DNA of 64,000 nucleotides from Paraburkholderia hayleyella (lineage in GTDB: Bacteria; Pseudomonadota; Gammaproteobacteria; Burkholderiales; Burkholderiaceae), in NCBI RefSeq assembly GCF_009455685.1, contig NZ_QPES01000001.1, positions 186,001 to 250,000 on the forward strand, read 5' to 3'. Position numbers and translations under genes: made by a program. Shown one piece after another: positions 45,231 to 54,137 of the stretch. Below the pieces are notes generated by a model. It did not search any database, had not been told where the DNA came from, and saw only the letters and a program-made list of their open reading frames with translations. The first letter of the stretch is position 1, and each line of letters opens with the position of its first letter.

Positions 45231-45638
45231 ATGAAAAGGTATCTTTTACCGCTACTGTGCGTTCTTGCGGCAAGCTGTTCCACCCGCGGCCAGGTCGATC
45301 CCGATGTCATGCAGATCGCCAGCGCACCGCTCACCTGCACCAGTCAGGCCGAATGCGAGCTCTGGTGGCAACGGGCGCGAACCTGGGTCACGAACCACTC
45401 CCGCTACGCCATCGAAACCGCTAATGATTCGCTGATCCAAACAGCCAGCCCTGATAGCGGCAAACGCACGCTCGCCTACCAGATCACCCGGACCCGCAAC
45501 CTGGACGGCACCGCCACACTGGATTTCACCGCACGCTGCGACAGCATGCTCGGCTGCAAACCCAACCCCTGGCAGGCCAGTGCGGCTTTCAAGGCGTTCG
45601 TGCGCAGCGGTGACGTCGCGCACAGCGCAGCCGGGTAA
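45231..45638 (+). CDS. Small putative lipoprotein
   Basis: A 135-residue exported protein with a typical lipoprotein signal: MKRYLLPLLCVLAASCS, in which LAAS-C (Cys 16) fits the lipobox. The mature part has Cys pairs around residues 38/43 and 103/108 that may form disulfides (TCTSQAEC; RCDSMLGC). I do not recognise a named family, though similar small lipoproteins of unknown function are common in Burkholderia. The ATG at 45231 follows aggagg nine bases upstream, an excellent ribosome site. It is convergent with the EmrB-type exporter and divergent from the secreted hydrolase. Confidence 0.75.
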   Translation: MKRYLLPLLCVLAASCSTRGQVDPDVMQIASAPLTCTSQAECELWWQRARTWVTNHSRYAIETANDSLIQTASPDSGKRTLAYQITRTRNLDGTATLDFTARCDSMLGCKPNPWQASAAFKAFVRSGDVAHSAAG

Positions 45639-45681
45639 CGCTCGCTGGGGTCATCGAGGCACCGCCCAACGGGCCCGAAGC

Positions 45682-47262
45682 TCAATGTCCCAGCGAAGCC
45701 ACAACGCCCTTCGGTGGCTTCGTCAGCCACACCAGCACCGCGAGCAATAAAAAGCCCAGGCATGAAATCCGGAAAAAATCGTTGGTCGCCATCATGTACG
45801 CCTGCTGCGTCACGATCTGGTTCAACTGTGCGCTCACCCCCAGATCCGAAAGACCAAGGCTCGCCAGCGCGTTGCTATAGGCCGTCGTGTTTTGCGAATG
45901 ATCGCTGACCGCTTCAGCCAGCACCGCATGATGGTAAATCGCGTGATTTTCCCAGTACGTGGTGCTCGTAGCGGTACCAATCGCGCCTGACAACGTGCGC
46001 AAGAAATTCGACAGGCCCGAGGCGCTCGCCAGACGATCATCGGAAATACTCGAAAGCGTAATCGTGGTCATGGGCACGAAAAAACACGCGACCCCAATGC
46101 CTTGCACGATGCGTGGCCAGATCACGTGATCGAAGGGCACATCCAGCGTGAATGTCGAGTTCCAGAACGAAACAAACGCGAACACGATAAACGAAAAACT
46201 CGCCACCACGCGCAAGTTCAGATGCTGCATGTTGCGCCCGATCAGCGGCGCCAGGACCAGCGCCAGCAAGCCAATGGGCGCCGTCGCCAGCCCGGCGAGA
46301 CCTGCGGTATAACCCATCACGGTTTGCAGCCACAACGGAAAAATCACCACCGAGCCAAAAAACGCCATAAAGCCAAACGCCGTGATGGTCGTGCCCAGGG
46401 CGAAATTACGGTTCTTGAAGAGCGAGAGATCGATCACCGGATCTTTCTCCGTCATTTCCCACACCAGCATGAATGCGAGCGCCACAACCGCGATCAGCGC
46501 CAGCGCGACGATAAAACGGGAACTGAACCAGTCCCGATCCTTGCCGAGGTCGAGCATCATTTGCAGGCACGACACGCCGATCACCAGCAGTGCAAGGCCG
46601 ATGACGTCAATACGTTGCCGCGATGTTCTGGTTTCGCGCCCGCGCAGCAGAAAGTACGCACTGGCAGCGGACAGCAGGCCAATCGGCACGTTGATATAGA
46701 AAATCCAGGGCCAGGTGTAGTTATCGGTGATCCAGCCGCCCATCACGGGGCCGAAAATGGGAGCGACGATTACCGTCATCGCCCACAAACCCAGCGCGAG
46801 CCCGCGTTTTTCCGGGGGATAGGAGCGCATCAGGATCGTTTGCGAAAGCGGCACCATCGGGCCCGATACCAGCCCCTGCACCAGGCGAAAGGCAATCAGC
46901 GATTCGAAATTCTGCGCGAAACCGCACAGTGCCGAGGCAATCGTGAACAGCACCACCGACAGCGTAAACAGCCGTACCTCGCCCACCCGCCGCGCCAGCC
47001 AGCCCGTCAACGGCACGGCAATCGCCGAGGCCACCGAATACGACGAAATCACCCACGTGCCTTCGCTCGTTGCAACGCCGAGGCTGCCTGAAATAGTCGG
47101 CACCGCGACATTGGCGATCGAGGTATCGAGCACTTCCATGAAGGTCCCCAATGCCAAACCTACCGTCAGCAGCGCTAGCGCACCACCACTGAGCGGTGCA
47201 GGTGCGGGCGCCGAAGCAGCAGGTTCATCAAATGCGGCGTCAGTGGAAACCGTTGCGGCCAT
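45682..47262 (-). CDS. EmrB/QacA-family MFS drug exporter (DHA2, 14 helices)
   Basis: A 526-residue membrane protein with about 14 helices. DHA2 signatures include MEVLDTSIANVAVPTISGSL (TM1 motif D1, residues ~42-61), ATSEGTWVISSYSVASAIAV (near 65), GWLARRVGEVRLF (MFS motif A), LVQGLVSGPMVPLSQTILM (motif B region, TM4), and GLWAMTVIVAPIFGPVMGGW (motif C of exporters, TM5). In Gram-negatives EmrB proteins work with an EmrA periplasmic adapter and an outer-membrane factor. Here a NodT-type outer-membrane factor is divergent at 47571, but no adapter gene is present in the interval. The start 47262 follows a plausible ribosome site; the longer frame to 47373 is unsupported. Confidence 0.9.
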   Translation of the reverse strand: MAATVSTDAAFDEPAASAPAPAPLSGGALALLTVGLALGTFMEVLDTSIANVAVPTISGSLGVATSEGTWVISSYSVASAIAVPLTGWLARRVGEVRLFTLSVVLFTIASALCGFAQNFESLIAFRLVQGLVSGPMVPLSQTILMRSYPPEKRGLALGLWAMTVIVAPIFGPVMGGWITDNYTWPWIFYINVPIGLLSAASAYFLLRGRETRTSRQRIDVIGLALLVIGVSCLQMMLDLGKDRDWFSSRFIVALALIAVVALAFMLVWEMTEKDPVIDLSLFKNRNFALGTTITAFGFMAFFGSVVIFPLWLQTVMGYTAGLAGLATAPIGLLALVLAPLIGRNMQHLNLRVVASFSFIVFAFVSFWNSTFTLDVPFDHVIWPRIVQGIGVACFFVPMTTITLSSISDDRLASASGLSNFLRTLSGAIGTATSTTYWENHAIYHHAVLAEAVSDHSQNTTAYSNALASLGLSDLGVSAQLNQIVTQQAYMMATNDFFRISCLGFLLLAVLVWLTKPPKGVVASLGH

Positions 47263-47570
47263 GGTTGTCCCTTTTGAATTTTTGAATGCTTGATTGATTG
47301 AATGAAATGCGCGAAGGCATGAATTATGAAGAGCGCGGCGTTCAGCAGGCGCTTTTTTTACATCTTGCGGCATCCTGCCACGGCCTGACCCGCTCGCGGA
47401 AACAAGGCTCGTCTGCGCCTGCCGCCATCACGGGTAATCATCGGTAAACGCTTCGGCATTGCAGGTAATACAGCGGCATTGGTCCGAGGAGGAAATCTCG
47501 CTCAAGTGAGCTACCATGCCAGAGCCCCTAAACCCTAAATCCAGCTCCAGAATCAACAGGAATTTATTGC
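47263..47570. other. Divergent promoter region of exporter and outer-membrane factor
   Basis: 308 bases between two divergent efflux genes, with short A+T-rich repeats such as gaatttttgaatgcttgattgattg near 47276-47300 just upstream of the exporter gene. No adapter (EmrA) or regulator gene fits in the space, and no clear operator was recognised. Confidence 0.45.
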
Positions 47571-49172
47571 ATGCCGTCTGCTCCGTCTGCTCCTTTTCCT
47601 TGTTTGCCTCCACCGTTGCGCCCCCTGACCCTGGCTGTTGTGCTGGCCGCGCTGCTCACGGGTTGCGCGCTCGGGCCTGACTACAAGCGGCCCGCCACAG
47701 CGGTTCCGGCAGCCTACAAGGAGGCCGCAGACGGCTGGAAGCTCGCCCAACCCGCCGATCAGTTCGACCGTGGCGCCTGGTGGCACATCTATCAGGACCC
47801 GCAGCTCGATGCGCTCGAAGACCGGCTCAACCTCGCCAACCAGACCATTGCGCAATTCGCCGCGGCTTATCGCCAGGCCCGCGCGTTAGTGGGCGCAGCG
47901 CGGGCGGCGTATTTCCCCGTGATTGGCGCGTCCGCGGCGGGTTCACGCTCGCGCAGTAGCAGCAATTCGCTTTCGAGTTCAAACCGCAGCGCCCTGGCCA
48001 ACAGCGCCAACGTCACGCTCGATGCCACCTGGGAGCCCGACTTGTGGGGCAAGGTCAGCCGCTCCGTCGCCGCGCAGCAGGCGGGGCAACAAGGCGCGGC
48101 CGCCGATCTGGCGAACGCACGGCTCTCGGCCCAGGCCACGCTCGCGCAAACCTATTTCACGCTCCGCGCGCTCGATGCGACACAAAAATTACTCGACGAC
48201 ACCGTAGAGGCTTACCAACGCTCGCTAGCCCTCACGCAAAACCGCTATGCACAAGGCGTAGCGGCCCGCGCGGATGTGATTCAGGCGCAAACGCAGTTGC
48301 AATCGGCACAGGCCGCGGCCATTGATAACGGCGTTGCCCGCGCGCAAAACGAGCACGCGATTGCAGTGCTGGTGGGCGAGCCCGCCTCAACGTTCTCGCT
48401 CGCAAGCGCACCGCTCGATGCAACGCCGCCAGCCATTCCGCCTGAAATGCCTTCAGCGCTGCTGGAACGGCGGCCCGATATCGCTTCGGCGGAACGTAAG
48501 GCAGCAGCGGCCAACGAACAGATCGGCATCGCCATCGCCGCGTTTTTCCCTTCGCTAACGCTGTCGGCCAGCGGGGGTTTCCAAAACTCGGTGCTGTCAC
48601 AGCTCTTCACTGCGCCGGCACGTTTTTGGACCGTTGGGCCGCAACTTGCCGCCACGCTCTTCGACGCGGGGCTACGCCAGGCACAAACCGAAGCGGCGCG
48701 TGCCGCCTACGATCAGGAAGTCGCGCTGTACCGGCAAACCGTGCTGGCCGCGTTTCAGGACGTGGAGGACAACCTCGCATCGCAACGCATTCTTGAGCGC
48801 GAAGTCGTGGTGCAACAGCAGGCGGTCGAATCCGCGCAACAGGCGTTGGCCATCGTCACCAACCAGTACAAAGCAGGCACCGCGGATTATCTGAGCGTGC
48901 TCAACGCGCAAACCACCGCGTTCAGCACAGCCCAGAAGCTGGCGAGCCTGGCAGGGCAGCGCATGGTGTCGTCGGTGGGTCTGGTGAAGGCGTTGGGCGG
49001 GGGCTGGACTAGCGCGCAAATGGAGCAGAAAACGGATGAGAGCGAGAACGGGGGCATAGGCATGGGCGAAGTAACAGAGTCCGCGCCGACCCCGAAAGCA
49101 ACGCCCGCGCCGTCTAGCGCACAAACGTCAATGCAACTGAATTCGGCCCGGTTGAGCGCCCCAGCAAGTTGA
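47571..49172 (+). CDS. Efflux outer-membrane factor, NodT family lipoprotein (TolC-like)
   Basis: A 533-residue outer-membrane channel of the RND/MFS outer membrane factor family. The N-terminus ends in the lipobox VLAALLTGCALGPDYKRPA (Cys near residue 32); G-C-x-x-G-P-D-Y-x-x-P is the family hallmark. It is followed by WWHIYQDPQLDALE (near 66) and the two OEP repeats with TLDATWEPDLWGKVSRSV and LLERRPDIASAERKAAAANE, the second at about residue 305. Such proteins form trimeric tunnels for tripartite pumps. The last ~45 residues are a low-complexity Glu/Pro/Ser tail not typical of the family. A pump partner is suggested by the divergent EmrB-type gene. Confidence 0.92.
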   Translation: MPSAPSAPFPCLPPPLRPLTLAVVLAALLTGCALGPDYKRPATAVPAAYKEAADGWKLAQPADQFDRGAWWHIYQDPQLDALEDRLNLANQTIAQFAAAYRQARALVGAARAAYFPVIGASAAGSRSRSSSNSLSSSNRSALANSANVTLDATWEPDLWGKVSRSVAAQQAGQQGAAADLANARLSAQATLAQTYFTLRALDATQKLLDDTVEAYQRSLALTQNRYAQGVAARADVIQAQTQLQSAQAAAIDNGVARAQNEHAIAVLVGEPASTFSLASAPLDATPPAIPPEMPSALLERRPDIASAERKAAAANEQIGIAIAAFFPSLTLSASGGFQNSVLSQLFTAPARFWTVGPQLAATLFDAGLRQAQTEAARAAYDQEVALYRQTVLAAFQDVEDNLASQRILEREVVVQQQAVESAQQALAIVTNQYKAGTADYLSVLNAQTTAFSTAQKLASLAGQRMVSSVGLVKALGGGWTSAQMEQKTDESENGGIGMGEVTESAPTPKATPAPSSAQTSMQLNSARLSAPAS

Positions 49173-49893
49173 GCAAACCCGCGAGATTCTCGCGGGCTTC
49201 GGGCGCAGCACTCGCGGTTCCCTGAAACGAAGTCGCACCCGCGCGCAGCGTGCCATGACCGTCCAGGATCAATGCCCCCTTGAGCGTCGAAAGATCGAGT
49301 GTCGCACCGGCCCCTTCCACTTGAAGCACCACCCGGTACGAGCCCAGCGGCTTCACCCGCGATACCCGGGAACTCATCTCGTTGAGCGTCACGACAAGCT
49401 GGCCGAAAGCTTTCTGACCGATGCTGCGCCAGGCCGTCCAGCTCAGACGCACATCGCCTTGCAAATCGAGTGTATTAAATGGTGCGCCCAGCCCTGTCAG
49501 CAGCGAGGCGGGCACAGCCATCGCACCTGCGCTCAGCGTCGCGCCGCGCACTTGCGCCTCGAGCATCACGGCATCAGGCATCGCCTCGGTTTGCCACATC
49601 CGCATCCGGACATGGCCCGTCAACAGAGGCCAAAACGCCGTGCGCCATTCGATACGCCCCGGCAGTAGCGTGGCATTGCGAGTGTCATGGCCTGCGGCCA
49701 GCATCAGCGTGGCCGAGCCGTGCCATAACGATCCGGAAGGGTCCGCCAGATTGACGTGGCCCTGGGTTGCCCGGGCCAGGAGCGGTGTGATCCACGCTGC
49801 AGGCAACAGCGTCAGCATCACGGTGGCGCTCGATAGCACGCCCACCAGCACCCACGGTAGAGCGGCGCGTACACGCCGCATCCTGTTAATCAT
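49114..49893 (-). CDS. gspN: Type II secretion system protein N
   Basis: A 259-residue inner-membrane-anchored protein with one N-terminal helix (residues ~8-32) and a periplasmic domain. LPAAWITPLLARATQGHVNL and PSGSLWHGSATLML are typical of GspN, an accessory component whose function is less clear than that of GspC-M. It lies at the end of the gspG-to-N operon. ATG 49893 is preferred because cagga precedes it at proper spacing; a TTG at 49920, overlapping the gspM stop by four bases, is possible but lacks a ribosome site. Its 3' end overlaps the outer-membrane factor gene (ends 49172) by 59 bases on opposite strands. Confidence 0.85.
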   Translation of the reverse strand: MINRMRRVRAALPWVLVGVLSSATVMLTLLPAAWITPLLARATQGHVNLADPSGSLWHGSATLMLAAGHDTRNATLLPGRIEWRTAFWPLLTGHVRMRMWQTEAMPDAVMLEAQVRGATLSAGAMAVPASLLTGLGAPFNTLDLQGDVRLSWTAWRSIGQKAFGQLVVTLNEMSSRVSRVKPLGSYRVVLQVEGAGATLDLSTLKGALILDGHGTLRAGATSFQGTASAAPEARENLAGLLNLLGRSTGPNSVALTFVR

Positions 49894-49916
49894 GCGAGAT
49901 CCTGTGAGCCGCGCCC

Positions 49917-50441
49917 TCAACGGGCAGCGGCAGCAGTAGAAGTAGAAGTAGAAGGTTGCAACACGACGCTCAGATCCACCTGGCCATCATCCTTGAGCGC
50001 GGTGAAATGCGCTTCCAGGACCTGTACCTTGAACTGGCGGCGCACCTCATCGAGCCAGCTTGTCCAGGCCGGAAACGAGGCGTTTTTCATCTGGATCTGC
50101 ACCCCGCTGCCCAGCAGCTGGATTTGTGTCGGCGCAAAACCATGCTCGCTGAGCGAAGCCGTCAATGCCTCCTTGAGTGCGCCGCCGGTCGGCGCGATGC
50201 TCTGGCTCGCCGCCGATAGCGCTCGCGCATCGTTGGCCTGCGCGGTCATCTGCGCCAGTTGGCGTTGCAAACCCGGCAAGGTTGCACGCAAACGTGTCCG
50301 GCCTTCTTGCGCCGGAGCCCAAAGCATCAACCACGCCAGCACCACGGCAAGCGCCATACCGCCCCATGTCAGCAGTACTTTCTCGCGCGATGTGCGGGCT
50401 TCCCAAAAGCCGGACCAGGTTTCAAGCAGTTCAGTTTTCAT
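49917..50441 (-). CDS. gspM: Type II secretion system protein M
   Basis: A 174-residue bitopic inner-membrane protein. WEARTSREKVLLTWGGMAL leads into a membrane helix (residues ~25-42), followed by a coiled periplasmic stretch and a C-terminal ferredoxin-like domain with LGSGVQIQMKNASFPAWTSW. GspM pairs with GspL in the inner-membrane platform. The C-terminus ends in a Ser-Thr repeat encoded by a gtagaa hexanucleotide repeat (49929-49952 on the plus strand). The start ATG 50441 overlaps the gspL stop by four bases. Confidence 0.9.
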   Translation of the reverse strand: MKTELLETWSGFWEARTSREKVLLTWGGMALAVVLAWLMLWAPAQEGRTRLRATLPGLQRQLAQMTAQANDARALSAASQSIAPTGGALKEALTASLSEHGFAPTQIQLLGSGVQIQMKNASFPAWTSWLDEVRRQFKVQVLEAHFTALKDDGQVDLSVVLQPSTSTSTAAAAR

Positions 50442-51835
50442 TGGGCGTTCCTGATGGTCCATTTACCCGTGCTGCTATCTATCGCACCCGCCAGGCCATT
50501 GCGCGCCAGGCGCTTGCCCAGATCGGGGTCGACTTTGACCTCCTGCTTGAACATCACCTCAAGGCGGCGATCGTGATAATCCAGCGCGGCGATGCCATTG
50601 ACCGGCACGCTCCCTAGCGAGCGTGCGAGGCCTTCCGCCAGCGACAGAAAATCATCGGGCGAGAGCTCGCCCGCCGCGACCCGCAATTGCTGCAGTTGAC
50701 GCGACATTTGATCAGGCGCATCGAGCACCACGGTCGTTTTTGGAAACGCATTGAATAGCAGCGCCGTCATTTGCGCACGAATCGCATCGCGCTGACGCGC
50801 CAGCATCAGCCACTGCACATTCGCGCCGATCAACGCTATCACGATGCTTGCCACCGCCAGCCAGAGGGGCACGCGCAAACGGCGCAGCAACGCGCGGTCG
50901 AGACGCCACGGCTGCACAGAGAACTCGAACTGGCACAGATCGAAGCGGCAATCGCAGGCACGTCGCGCGAGCGTTTCGAACGTGAGCGGCTGTGCGCCTG
51001 GAAAAAGCTTCGCTACATCAGGCAGGGTCGCCGAGCCGAGATGCGGCTCGCGGCCAGGCAAGCCGCTAAGCGTGTAAAGCTTGACCGGTGCATCGCCCGC
51101 CAGCGTGCGCAGAGTCGGCGCAACGGCGGCGGCAGGCAACGCCAGGCCCTCGCCGTAGAGCCCACGCACAATGGCCAGTTCGACGTGCGGCACACGGTCC
51201 GTGGGCTCGGACACCCGCTCGCCGAGCAAGGCGGGCGCGGTCGGAGCCACGGTACCGAGCACCGCGGCAACGACGGGCATCGCCACGGCAGAGGCGCTTG
51301 TGGTCTCAGCCTCGTCAGCCCCGACATGGGCTCCATCACCTGAGGCCCCGGTTTGGGTAAGCGCCGGTGCTGCCGCCTCGGCCTTCACCAGCGCGGCCTG
51401 GGGCAAACAGCGCATGACCGGCACCGCTCGCACATTGCGCTGGCCCGCTGCGGCAAAGCTTTCGCAAATAAAGCGGAACCAGCCCCGGTCGATCACCGCC
51501 AGCAATCTTCGTCCGCCGCCGAGCGGTTCGGGATCGAGCGCGATATGACAAGTCTGCGGATCCTGGATCAATTGATCTTCGACAATGTTCGGCAAAGCCT
51601 GGCGCAGACGCGGCCCCTTGAGTGGCGGTACGGTCGCTGCCAGCATCAGCAGGTCGCGTGCGGCAACCATCAGGATCGTCTCCGAAGCGCGCGGCAGCAG
51701 CGCCAGCGACGAGCGTCCTGTGCGCTGGGTACGGCCTGCCTTGTCGAGCAACAGGAAGGGCAGGTCTGGCAATTGCCATTCCGGCAACGGTACCGCCAGA
51801 TCACGCGGCGGCAGTAGAACGATCAGCGTACTCAA
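50438..51835 (-). CDS. gspL: Type II secretion system protein L
   Basis: A 465-residue inner-membrane platform protein. An actin-like cytoplasmic domain (to residue ~325; SSLALLPRASETILMVAARD, NIVEDQLIQDP) recruits GspE. It is followed by a membrane helix (VPLWLAVASIVIALIGANVQW, about 325-347) and a small periplasmic domain with AGELSPDDFLSLAEGLARSL and VMFKQEVKVDPDL. An Ala/Thr-rich insertion (residues ~150-205) interrupts the cytoplasmic domain. The start appears to be TTG at 51835, with gaggg upstream. Downstream it overlaps gspM by four bases. Confidence 0.9.
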   Translation of the reverse strand: MSTLIVLLPPRDLAVPLPEWQLPDLPFLLLDKAGRTQRTGRSSLALLPRASETILMVAARDLLMLAATVPPLKGPRLRQALPNIVEDQLIQDPQTCHIALDPEPLGGGRRLLAVIDRGWFRFICESFAAAGQRNVRAVPVMRCLPQAALVKAEAAAPALTQTGASGDGAHVGADEAETTSASAVAMPVVAAVLGTVAPTAPALLGERVSEPTDRVPHVELAIVRGLYGEGLALPAAAVAPTLRTLAGDAPVKLYTLSGLPGREPHLGSATLPDVAKLFPGAQPLTFETLARRACDCRFDLCQFEFSVQPWRLDRALLRRLRVPLWLAVASIVIALIGANVQWLMLARQRDAIRAQMTALLFNAFPKTTVVLDAPDQMSRQLQQLRVAAGELSPDDFLSLAEGLARSLGSVPVNGIAALDYHDRRLEVMFKQEVKVDPDLGKRLARNGLAGAIDSSTGKWTIRNAQ

Positions 51836-51872
51836 AGGTCACCCTCTGCAGATAAAGCGTTATTCAGAACGG

Positions 51873-53014
51873 TCAGGGTCGATCGCGCACCCAGACGATG
51901 CGAGTGGTATGGGTTTGCGCGTCACGGTATAGCAGCGTCGTGCGGCTCACCTGCGCGCGTTCATGCTGCACATCGCCGTGGATGAAAAAATAACTCGTGT
52001 TGACGTCAAGCTGGTTAAGCGCAGCGCCAGGCTGTTGTACGCCCGCGCCCCGTAACGCCAGTTGCACATCGCTGACGTTATGGAAAAACACCGTCTCACG
52101 GCGCGCGACAAAGGCCTGGGCGCTCGACAGGTTCATGCCCGGCACCACGGCAGCGATCACCTCGGCCGGGGCGGTATTCATATTGAGCGCTGTCACGGTG
52201 GGCAGCACCGTGACGAAGGGCGCCAGGCGCGCCACGTTATCCGCGGTGAAGCCAGGCACGTCGAGTAACGAAGCGGCGCTCGTCATTTGCAACGGTGCAA
52301 CGCTGGCGTTGTCATCGCTATTTTCAAGGCCCGGTTGATCGGTAAAGTTACTGCCCCCGATCACGCCACCTTCCAGCGGCGGTGTCATCGAAGACGGGCT
52401 GCCCGATGCGGACGTTTGCGTCTGAAAACGCGTCTCTGATTGCGCCAGCCCTGCGCGCAAATGCAGCGCGGTTTTTTTCGCCAGTTGGCCATCAATGCCG
52501 ACCAGCGCCAGCAAACGCTGGAATGCCTGAACCTGTTCCAGATTAAGTTGCAACAGGCCAGGCCCGGCATTCGACACCAGATTGCGCAGATTAAACCTGG
52601 CCTGTGCATCTTCAATCGAGCCTGACAGATAGGTGGCGGCGCCTTCTTCGGCGCGCACATCACCGAGTTGCCCGAGAAAATCCGATAGCCGGGTTTTCGC
52701 AATCGGCACGCCCCATACCCCCCGAGATACGTGATGCCCGCGGAGGTATCGCCTTCCGAGCGCAAAATCAGGCGCGTCCAGTCGAGCGCACCGCGCGCGA
52801 CCCAGTTCGCCTGCGCCATCAGCCGCTGGTTTTCGATGCGGCGAATCTGGACCTGCTGCCGCCACAACATCCCCGACACGAGAATGGCCGATAACGCCAC
52901 CACCAGCAGCGCGCTGATGATCGCCACGCCATGCTGCCGCTGCCGCGGGATAAGACCCAGCGCCTCCGGCCGCGTCTGGCGCCTCGCGTACGACCATCCG
53001 GGAGGCGTCATCAT
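51873..53014 (-). pseudogene. gspK: Type II secretion minor pseudopilin K, apparent one-base frameshift
   Basis: Two minus-strand frames form one GspK of about 380 residues. The first, from ATG 53014, has the pseudopilin N-terminus RQHGVAIISALLVVALSAIL and runs to ...SAGITYLGG (about residue 97) before losing frame and stopping at 52385 (209 codons in all). The second frame, ending at 51873, resumes with VWGVPIAKTRLSDFLGQLGD and contains the GspK domain (ARFNLRNLV, VVPGMNLSSAQAFVARRETV). The break is at a run of six G (CCCCCC at 52718-52723 on the plus strand); seven G would give continuous G-G-V-W-G-V. GspK caps the pseudopilus, so a real mutation would probably impair secretion. A sequencing error is equally possible. 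Confidence 0.85.
52718..52723. other. C6/G6 homopolymer at the gspK frameshift
   Basis: Six consecutive C on the plus strand at the point where the gspK frame shifts by one. A contingency (phase-variable) tract, a fixed mutation and a miscalled homopolymer would all look like this. Confidence 0.75.
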
Positions 53015-53712
53015 TCCCCCACCAGAAAGCGCCGTGTCACCGGATGCTTCAGTGACGGCGCGCTGATACTGACCTCAAGCCCCGTCACCGAACGCGGCAA
53101 GGGCGCATTACCCACCTGGGGCAGCCTGAGATTGCGGTTGTTCGCCGTGCGCGCGTTTTCGACGACTTGCATCTGCGCTGTCCAGCCTTTTTTCGGCACG
53201 TACACCTGCACCGCAATGGCCCCGATGCCGCCCATCAACGGCACCGCACTCCAGGCGTCATTCTCGCCACCGCCGAGCGCACGCCGCAATTCGCCGACAT
53301 TGGCGAGAGGCGGTGATGCATAACGCACGATGCGGCCTTGCGCCATGCGGTAACGCACTACCTGCAAGCGCGGTGCGACACCCGGCACGTCCAGTTCACG
53401 CACGATCTGTACGACATTACCGCTGAGCGATACCGCAGCCTGACCCGCTTCGTCATCGGAACTCGCCTTGCGGACATCGATTCGCATCTGATCGAATAAC
53501 TGGGCAAAGACGCGCTCATCTTCCATGGCATGCGTGATGATTTGCCGCCCGCGGATGATCTGGTCCAGCCCGCGCCACGACAGCACGGCCACCACCGCGA
53601 GAATGGCAATCGCCACCAGCAGTTCGATCAGCGTGAAGCCGCGCACGAGGCGCAGCGACGGCAGCGGCAAACTGGCGCGGCCTCCCGGATCAAAGCGAGC
53701 GGTTGGTCTCAT
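53011..53712 (-). CDS. gspJ: Type II secretion minor pseudopilin J
   Basis: A 233-residue minor pseudopilin. The type IV prepilin cleavage site is LVRGFTLIELLVAIAILAV (Gly-Phe at about residues 25-26, Glu at +5), followed by the helical stalk WRGLDQIIRGRQII. The globular domain includes MAQGRIVRYASPPL and RSVTGLEVSISAPS near the C-terminus. It forms the pseudopilus tip with GspI, GspK and GspH. The stop overlaps the gspK start (ATGATGA), and the start lies inside gspI. Confidence 0.92.
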   Translation of the reverse strand: MRPTARFDPGGRASLPLPSLRLVRGFTLIELLVAIAILAVVAVLSWRGLDQIIRGRQIITHAMEDERVFAQLFDQMRIDVRKASSDDEAGQAAVSLSGNVVQIVRELDVPGVAPRLQVVRYRMAQGRIVRYASPPLANVGELRRALGGGENDAWSAVPLMGGIGAIAVQVYVPKKGWTAQMQVVENARTANNRNLRLPQVGNAPLPRSVTGLEVSISAPSLKHPVTRRFLVGE

Positions 53713-54136
53713 TGGGTACCACCGCTATCAGTTGAGCGAGATTGCCGCTACGCCCCGGCATCGTCACCGACATCTCGACGCGGCGAAAAACCGGATTCGG
53801 CGTGGCGCTGACACGCGCCGTACACATCAGCGTCAAATTGCCCTGCGAGCAATCGAAGCTTTGCTCGCCCAGCTCAGGCCAGTTCTGTGTGAGCCGCATC
53901 TGAACCAGCGCGTTGTCCGCGCTCCAGCCCGCCAGCAACCGTTGATGCAGTTCAGTCTGGGCGCTGGCGAGACTGCCCACGGCGCGCAACGAGGCAGCCA
54001 GCGCAACGGCGACGATCGCAAGCGCAACCAGCACTTCAATCATCGTGAAGCCGCGTAATAACGCAGGCGCAGGCACGGAACAGGTGCGGATGCGCCGCTG
54101 TGTGACAGGAGAGCAGCAGGCCGTTGAACGCCGCAT
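53690..54136 (-). CDS. gspI: Type II secretion minor pseudopilin I
   Basis: A 148-residue minor pseudopilin with the prepilin motif LLRGFTMIEVLVALAIVAVA and Glu at +5. The globular part has the typical QNWPELGEQSFDCSQGNL and MSVTMPGRSGNLAQLIAVVP. The leader before the cleavage Gly is long (~29 residues) if ATG 54136 is used; that ATG follows the gspH stop by one base. An alternative ATG lies at 54151. The 3' end overlaps gspJ by 23 bases. Confidence 0.88.
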   Translation of the reverse strand: MRRSTACCSPVTQRRIRTCSVPAPALLRGFTMIEVLVALAIVAVALAASLRAVGSLASAQTELHQRLLAGWSADNALVQMRLTQNWPELGEQSFDCSQGNLTLMCTARVSATPNPVFRRVEMSVTMPGRSGNLAQLIAVVPNETNRSL

Positions 54137-54137
54137 G

